Shown in pieces: positions 57,939 through 64,000 of a stretch of DNA of 64,000 bases. Made by a program: the position numbers and the translations under genes. The DNA lies in the NCBI GenBank assembly GCA_022661535.1, contig JAKULF010000010.1, positions 1,488,001 through 1,552,000 on the forward strand, in the 5' to 3' direction. Numbering within the stretch: the first letter of the stretch is position 1; each line of letters opens with the position of its first letter. This DNA is from Eutypa lata. Its lineage: Eukaryota > Ascomycota > Sordariomycetes > Xylariales > Diatrypaceae. Below the pieces are notes generated by a model. That model ran no database searches, was not told where the DNA came from, and saw nothing but the letters and a program-made list of their open reading frames with translations.

Positions 57939-60900
57939 ATGTCGTACGCCGACAAGTCCAAACAGTCTAGTGGAAAGGGTGGTTTCTTCTCTAGGAGCAA
58001 GCATAAGAGCGACAAGCGATTAACCGGCAGCGAAGAAGGCCGCTTTCTAGGGCCCGAGCAGGACGCCATTTCTATATCATCACGTAGTTCCAGGCATGCT
58101 AGGGAATCCTCGATAGTATCGATTGATCGACCCAGCTCTCCGGATCCCGGCGTTAACAACACAGCCGGTGTTATTACCGCCATTCCTTACGATAATACAT
58201 ATAACGATCACCGAGGTCCAGTTCCCATCGACTATCTTCCCCGAGACGATCAGATGCCAGCACGTCGAGATCCTCTACCCCATCAACTCAACAAGGGCAC
58301 GGCCGACTTCCACCGTTATCCCTCCATAGACCCGAACGCCTTCGCTAATGCCCCTGGATCCCACCTATCAGGTCCTCGACCGCCCCCCGGGGCTGGAAAT
58401 CTCACCATGGCTTCCACTGGTCGTCAGACTCAGTTTCAACAGTGGGGCCCTTCACAGCAGAGACCGAGTAATAGCAGAGACAGCAATCTCACCGTAAACA
58501 GCCATCAATACGGTGAGAGATGGGACTCATTAGGTCTCCCATATGGCAGGGTGTCGAGAGCAAGCGACCAGTCTAGTGTCTTTTCAGGTAACGGAGGACC
58601 CTACGAACCCGCCCCTACAATATCTGCGCGCTCATCTAGAATAGCACTCCCAGCTGCCACGTCTCAGAGTTCTCTCGTCTCGTACCAGTCTAGCAATAGG
58701 GATTCCCATCGCTTGACCAAACTACCGACACCCGGGACACTCCAGCCAACCGCCGACAGCAATTCCCTCAACAGGCCGACAGACGATAGAGTAACGGAAC
58801 AGATGTTCTTCGAGTTGATGCAAAAGCGAGGATGGCACAACTTACCCGAGCAGGCGCGCCGACAGATGATGGCCTATCCGCCCTCCAAGAAGTGGACCCT
58901 TATCTATCAGGACCGTCTTACTGAACTACAAGGAGAGCAGAGGAGAAGACAGACCGCAAGGCCAGGTCAATTATCCTCTAGTGTTGATGTGGCCACCAAT
59001 TCCGACGAAGAAGGCTCGCCTGAGTGGTACGTTCGAAAAGTCATGGATAACAGCCTGGATTCGAAAGGGTTGAGCAGCCTCGAAGTCAACCTAAGGACGC
59101 AACAAATAGGATGGGTTAAGCGGTTCATCGAATGCCAAGGACAAGTGGCTCTTACAAACGTTTTATTGAAAATCAACCGCAAAACTGCGACTGGTCCTGC
59201 GGCGCCCAATGAGGCAAAGAACAGTGAAAAGAGTCTCGAAAAGGAGCACGACATTGTCAAGTGTCTCAAAGCCCTGCTGAACAATAAGTACGGTGCAGAT
59301 GATGCGCTAGCCCATCAGCAAGTAGTTGTGGCTCTCGCGACATCGCTCATCTCTCCAAGACTCACGACACGGAAACTTGTCAGCGACGTACTGACTTTCC
59401 TGTGCCACTGGAAAGGGGATGGTGAGGAGGAGAATGATGGCCACATCAAAGTCATCCAGGCCATGGATGTAGTCAAGAACCAGCAGAACGAGAACGGTCG
59501 ATTTGATGCATGGATGCGCCTCGTCGAGGTCACCGTGGATGGACGGGGCAAAATGGGTAGTCTCGTAGGAGCTAGCGAGGAGGTGCGCAGCGGTGGTGTC
59601 GGGATGGAGAACCTCTTGATGGAATACGCCGTTGCGACGCTGATCCTCGTAAACATGATCATCGACGCCGCTGAAAATGACCTCCAGCTACGAATGCATA
59701 TCCGGGCACAGTTTGGCGCTTGTGGGATCAAGCGGATCCTAACCAAGATGGAGGCGTTTCAATATGACCTGATAGACAAGCAGGTCGAACATTTCCGGAC
59801 TAATGAAGCCATTGACTACGAGGATATGCTCGAGCGCGAGAACAGCAGCATGAAGGACAGCATTGAGGGAGAAGTTAAAGATCTGAATGACCCTACACAG
59901 ATCGTCGATGCCATCCAGCAGCGGCTACAAGGAACTCCTACTCAAGACTACTTCGTCTCCGCCCTCCAGCACTTGCTTCTTATGCGAGATAACGACGGGG
60001 AAGAGCGATTACGGATGTTTCAACTCGTAGATTCCATGCTTAGCTATGTGGCCATGGATAGGCGGTTGCCTAACATGGACCTCAAACAGAGTCTCAACTT
60101 CACCGTTCAAAACCTCTTAGACAAGCTGCATACAGATTCAGAGGCGCGGCAAGCTCTGGACGAGGCACTCGAGTCTCGGCGAATCGCCGAGGCTGCCATG
60201 GCCGAACGGGATGAGGTTAAGGCACAACTAGAACTAGGTGCCGATGGCCTTGTAGCCAAGCTACAGAGGCAGTTAGATGAGCAATCTAGGTTTATCGAGG
60301 CCCAAAGACGACATGCGGATGGGTTGAAAGCCGAGATTGAAAGCATGCAGACGGTCCGTGCAAAGGAGGCCCAGCGCTATGAGTTGGAGACTCGTGAACT
60401 GTATCTTATGCTTAGGGACGCACAAGATGTAGCTGCTTCTCAAGCTGTCAAGAGTGCCAGTGGCAGCAAGATAGTAGATGAGGACCCAGCTCATATGAAG
60501 GGCATCCTAGACCGAGAAAGGCTCATGGACCGGTTGGCAATGCAGCTCGAGCGGCAAAAGACCCAGTACAAGCTTGAAGGTAGGGTGTGGGGTGAGACCG
60601 TTGGCCTTTCCGATCGGTTGCGGGCACTTCGTGAGGAAATGGATGGTGGCTATTCTGCTCCCGAAGGTGCAGGTCTTCCACCCGATGGCCTCGCTGCCCC
60701 TGGCATGTTTGGCACCGTCAACCGGAACACCAGGATATCTAGGAAACCGGTCGCTTCTCACGAAGAGCCGGTATCCGGAGGTGAAGGAGCCGAAGGTGAC
60801 GATTCTGTTGTGTACGAGAAACCCAGAGTCGTGGAAATCCGCAGGCCTGTCATGGATCCTAAACAGGCTAGCAACCTGTTGAGTGAAATTCAAGCTAAGG

Positions 60901-63265
60901 GCAAGAAATACGATGGAAGCGATTCGGAGGACGGTGATGGTGTGACTACTGGACCTTCACATCCAAGTCTGGAGTCTGAATCCCCTATCACCCCAAGTGA
61001 GAGTGAACCACCCAAGATCGAGGTAACGAGCGAGGACGCTACTACTGTAGAAGCTTCCGCTCCACCCCCGCCACCGCCTCCTCCCCCTCCTCCCATGCCA
61101 GGTCAGATCCCGGGAGCTGCTCCACCTCCCCCGCCCCCGCCCCCACCGCCTCCAATGCCCGGATTCCTTCCGGGGGGTGCTCCACCTCCGCCTCCACCTC
61201 CGCCTCCGATGCCCGGTGCCGGAGGCATGCCACCCCCACCCCCACCCATGCCGGGTGCCATGTCTGGCCATTTTCTTTCTGCACAAAACCCTTATGCACC
61301 ACCCGCTACTACTGGCCTGCCCGTTGTAAGGCCTAAGAAGAAGCTTAAGGCGTTCCATTGGGATAAGGTTGACACACCAGAAACGAGTCATTGGGCAGCG
61401 CACTCTCCTTCAGCGGAACAAAGAGAAGAGAAATATGCAGAACTCAGCAAGAAAGGTATCTTGGACGAAGTTGAGAAGCTCTTCAAGGCCAAGGAGGTCA
61501 AGAAAATTGGTGGCGCAAGCGCCAAGAAGAATGACAAGAAGCAAATTATTTCTGGCGATTTGCGGAAAGCTTATGGTAAGCATGCACCCCGAATTATATA
61601 TAAGTGCCTCAAAATGCTAACACGACTCCAGCCATTGCTCTTTCTAAATTTAACCATTACTCTATTGAAAAGATCGTGCAGATGGTCATCCACTGTGATA
61701 GGGAAGTACTCGACAACCCAGTAGTCATGGACTTCTTACAAAAGGAGGAGCTTTGCAATGTTCCAGACAATACCGCTAAACAGATGGCGCCCTACAGCAA
61801 GGACTGGACAGGCCCGGACGCTAGCAAGGAAGATCGGGAACAAGACCCGGCTGAGCTCACTCGAGAAGATCAAATCTATCTTATGACCGCATTCGAACTG
61901 CATCATTACTGGAAGAGCAGAATGCGGGCATTATCGTTGACTAAAAACTATGAGATCGACTATGACGAAATCACGGAGAAGATGCGCCACGTCGTCAATG
62001 TATCCGAGTCGTTGCGTGATTCCGTATCACTGATGAACGTACTTGGTCTTATTTTGGATATTGGTAATTATATGAACGACGCTAATAAGCAAGCCCGCGG
62101 TTTTAAGTTGAGCTCTCTCGCACGTCTTGGAATGGTCAAGGATGACAAGAACGAGTCAACGCTTGCTGATCTTGTTGAACGTATTGTACGCAATCAGTAC
62201 CCGGAATGGGAAGGTTTTGCGGCGGACATTGGGGACATCATGACTGCACAAAAGATCAATATTGAGCAGTTGCAAACAGACGCCAAGAGGTACATTGATA
62301 ATATACGCAATATCCAGATGTCACTTGATAGCGGTAATCTCAGCGACCCGAAGAAATTCCATCCCCAGGATCGAGTTTCTCAAATCGTCCAGCGCTGTAT
62401 GAAAGAAGCGCGGCGGAAGGCAGAGCAGATGGAGTTGTACCTTGAAGAAATGATCCGAATCTACAATGACATCATGGTGTTCTATGGTGAGGATCCTGCC
62501 GACGACAACGCGCGCCGCGATTTCTTCGCCAAACTAGCTCTCTTCCTCCAAGAATGGAAGAAGAGTAGAGACAAGAACGTAACATACGAGGAGAATCGAC
62601 GCCGAAATGAGGCTAGTATGAAGCGCAAGCAACAAGCACAGCTCAAAATCTCCGGAACTGGAGTGGAAGGCGCACCGCCGTCACCGAACTCTGCGGGTGC
62701 CATGGATTCTCTACTAGAGAAACTCCGTGCTGCCGCACCCCAAACGAGGGACCAGAGAGATCGCAGGAGACGCGCTCGTCTCAAGGACAAACATCAAGTG
62801 CGTGTCGCCTCAGGCCAGAAGATTCCCGACGTCGACGAGACTCCCGAGGCAGAGGTCGGCGTACAGGCCAAAAATACACAGGGTTCGGCCGTCGACTCCG
62901 ACGGCAACCACCTAAGCCCCGGCTTATCGTCTCCTGGAATGGGTGAGTCCGCACCTGAAGGCGCTGGAGAGGATGGCCTCGCTCAAAGAGCCGCTATGAT
63001 GTTACAAGATATGAGAGGAGGCGGCGACGGTACGGGAGAGGACCCCGATTCTCCCAAGAAGAAAGATAGCTTAAGGATGTCTGCTGCCGAAGAGAGAAGG
63101 GCCAGGCGGCGGAGGCTGAAAGGAGGATCCGCCACGAGCTCAGCTACCGGCGCTGGCGGCGGTGACGGGGAAGAAGCCGCCCCAGGTGATGCGTTAAAGA
63201 GCCCTACATCCCCGGTAGATGAAACACCTACCGCTCCAACCGAAGCCGCTACGACCGAGGAGTAA
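57939..63265 (+). CDS. sepA: Diaphanous-related formin (Bni1/SepA type)
   Basis: Two exons (57939-61575 and 61632-63265), joined across a 56-nt intron, encode 1756 residues. After a Ser-rich basic N-terminus, the GTPase-binding/FH3 region starts near 283 (TEQMFFELMQKRGWHNLPE) and runs to about 720. A coiled coil follows (about 740-870). FH1 (about 1041-1108) has four poly-Pro blocks, each ending in PMPG. FH2 (about 1130-1545) begins KLKAFHWDKVD and includes GNYMNDANKQARGFKLSSL. The autoinhibitory DAD lies at about 1570 (MDSLLEKLRAA followed by RDRRRRAR). Formins nucleate and elongate actin filaments at hyphal tips and septa, using profilin-actin bound to FH1, and are opened by Rho GTPases. 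The gene symbol follows the Aspergillus name for the single filamentous-fungal Bni1-type formin. The start is the first in-frame ATG. Confidence 0.94.
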
Positions 63266-64000
63266 ACGAATCGGTTAGTCGGACGAACATGATAATTCTT
63301 GCTGTGATGTAGATGAGGAGGCTGTTCCACAGAGCAGTGGGGAGTCACCGTTATCACGGCCACACTACATCACGTTCGTATATACACATGGCAACGCACC
63401 AGCCCACGCTGCGATTATTGTAATGTCTATCTACATACATATATATACACACACACAGGCACGAGCCTGTTCGAAGAAGACTACCTGTCGAAGAAAGCTA
63501 GGCGCAACTCGCTCGTATGCACGCGCCCTACGCCCTGCGCCATACCTACCTAAGAAAGCGCTCGGAAAGGGAACGAGAGAACTGCGGGGATTTGGGATGA
63601 GTTTGGGGAAGGCGGTAGATATCAGACAGGGGGGGGGACATACATGATCGGGTCGCAGACAAAGGGCATTCGAAGGGAAAGGCGGCGGCGGGATGGATGG
63701 ACGCGGGAGGAGAAGGAGGAGTTCACAGGAGGAAAAGGGAGAAAAGGGGAGGGGAGGGACCTAGCTACTTCTCTACTCTGGGGCACGGAAGGCGCATACG
63801 CGGCTACTATGTACTGCTGCTGCTGCTGCTCCTACTACTACTACTGTCGATGCTGCTGCTGCTGCTGCTGCTGCTGTAGTACGGAAGAGGGGGGGATAGC
63901 ATAACCTACAATGCATATATATATACCACCAACTACCCATGCTTATAGGTATATAGATGGGAGACATAAATACCTGTCATTTGTCATCTATATCATATGG
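63266..64000. other. 3' flank of the formin gene
   Basis: No gene was recognised up to the window edge. It holds an AC run (about 63446-63458), a purine-rich stretch (about 63660-63765) and CTG triplet repeats (63813-63876). Confidence 0.6.
63813..63876. repeat. CTG/CTA triplet repeat
   Basis: Two CTG blocks of about six and eight units are separated by a CTA-rich linker. This lies downstream of the formin and is not in a convincing reading frame. Confidence 0.85.

Overview
This is nuclear DNA of a filamentous ascomycete, most likely a Sordariomycete. Genes lie on both strands 0.3-2.7 kb apart and are interrupted by short (45-200 nt) GT-AG introns, often with a CTNAC/TACTAAC-like branch site. 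The protein families are typically fungal: Zn2Cys6 and C2H2 regulators, MCT-like and DHA-type transporters, a Mug113/T5orf172 protein, Sec16, a Bni1/SepA-type formin and Hus1. No prokaryotic operon structure, intact transposon, rRNA, tRNA or CRISPR array was found. All exon junctions were worked out by hand from reading frame, splice-site sequence and remembered family alignments.

Layout. 1-235: C-terminal end of an unidentified protein. 1.6-13.1 kb: a metabolic block with a Zn2Cys6 regulator (+), a PLP-dependent group II decarboxylase (-), an MCT-like transporter (+) and a DHA-type transporter (+). This could be a small co-regulated catabolic or secondary-metabolite group. 14.1-15.7 kb: a GIY-YIG-like Mug113 protein. 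16.5-18.0 kb: a flavin amine oxidase of the sarcosine/fructosyl-amino-acid oxidase family (-). 19.8-25.9 kb: a 2019-residue Dbl-homology RhoGEF (-). 28.2-29.3 kb: a RING-H2 protein (-). 31.5-32.5 kb: a Tho1-like SAP protein (+). 33.6-35.8 kb: a 13-exon carotenoid oxygenase (-) whose middle exons cannot be joined in frame with canonical splice sites. 36.8-39.8 kb: a two-finger C2H2 regulator (+) with an apparent GC-AG intron. 41.0-46.9 kb: Sec16 (+). 49.0-50.3 kb: Hus1 (-). 51.6-52.4 kb: a variant RING protein (-). 54.6-55.3 kb: a small three-exon membrane protein (-) that long single-frame ORFs do not reveal. 57.9-63.3 kb: a formin (+).

The right half is mostly housekeeping cell biology: ER exit sites (Sec16), the DNA-damage clamp (Hus1), actin polarity (formin, RhoGEF) and mRNP biogenesis (Tho1). 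The RhoGEF and the formin belong to the same general Rho-formin-actin polarity pathway, but nothing here shows that they act together. The accessory, probably environment-facing genes are the 1.6-13 kb block, the flavin oxidase and the carotenoid oxygenase next to the C2H2 regulator. Intergenic DNA carries many microsatellites and a recurrent TAGGTAGG/CCTACCTA motif.

I found no clearly new biological system. The best leads are the decarboxylase/transporter block, the possibly broken carotenoid oxygenase, the GC-AG intron inside a zinc finger, and the repeated D-G-I-R motif in the RhoGEF.
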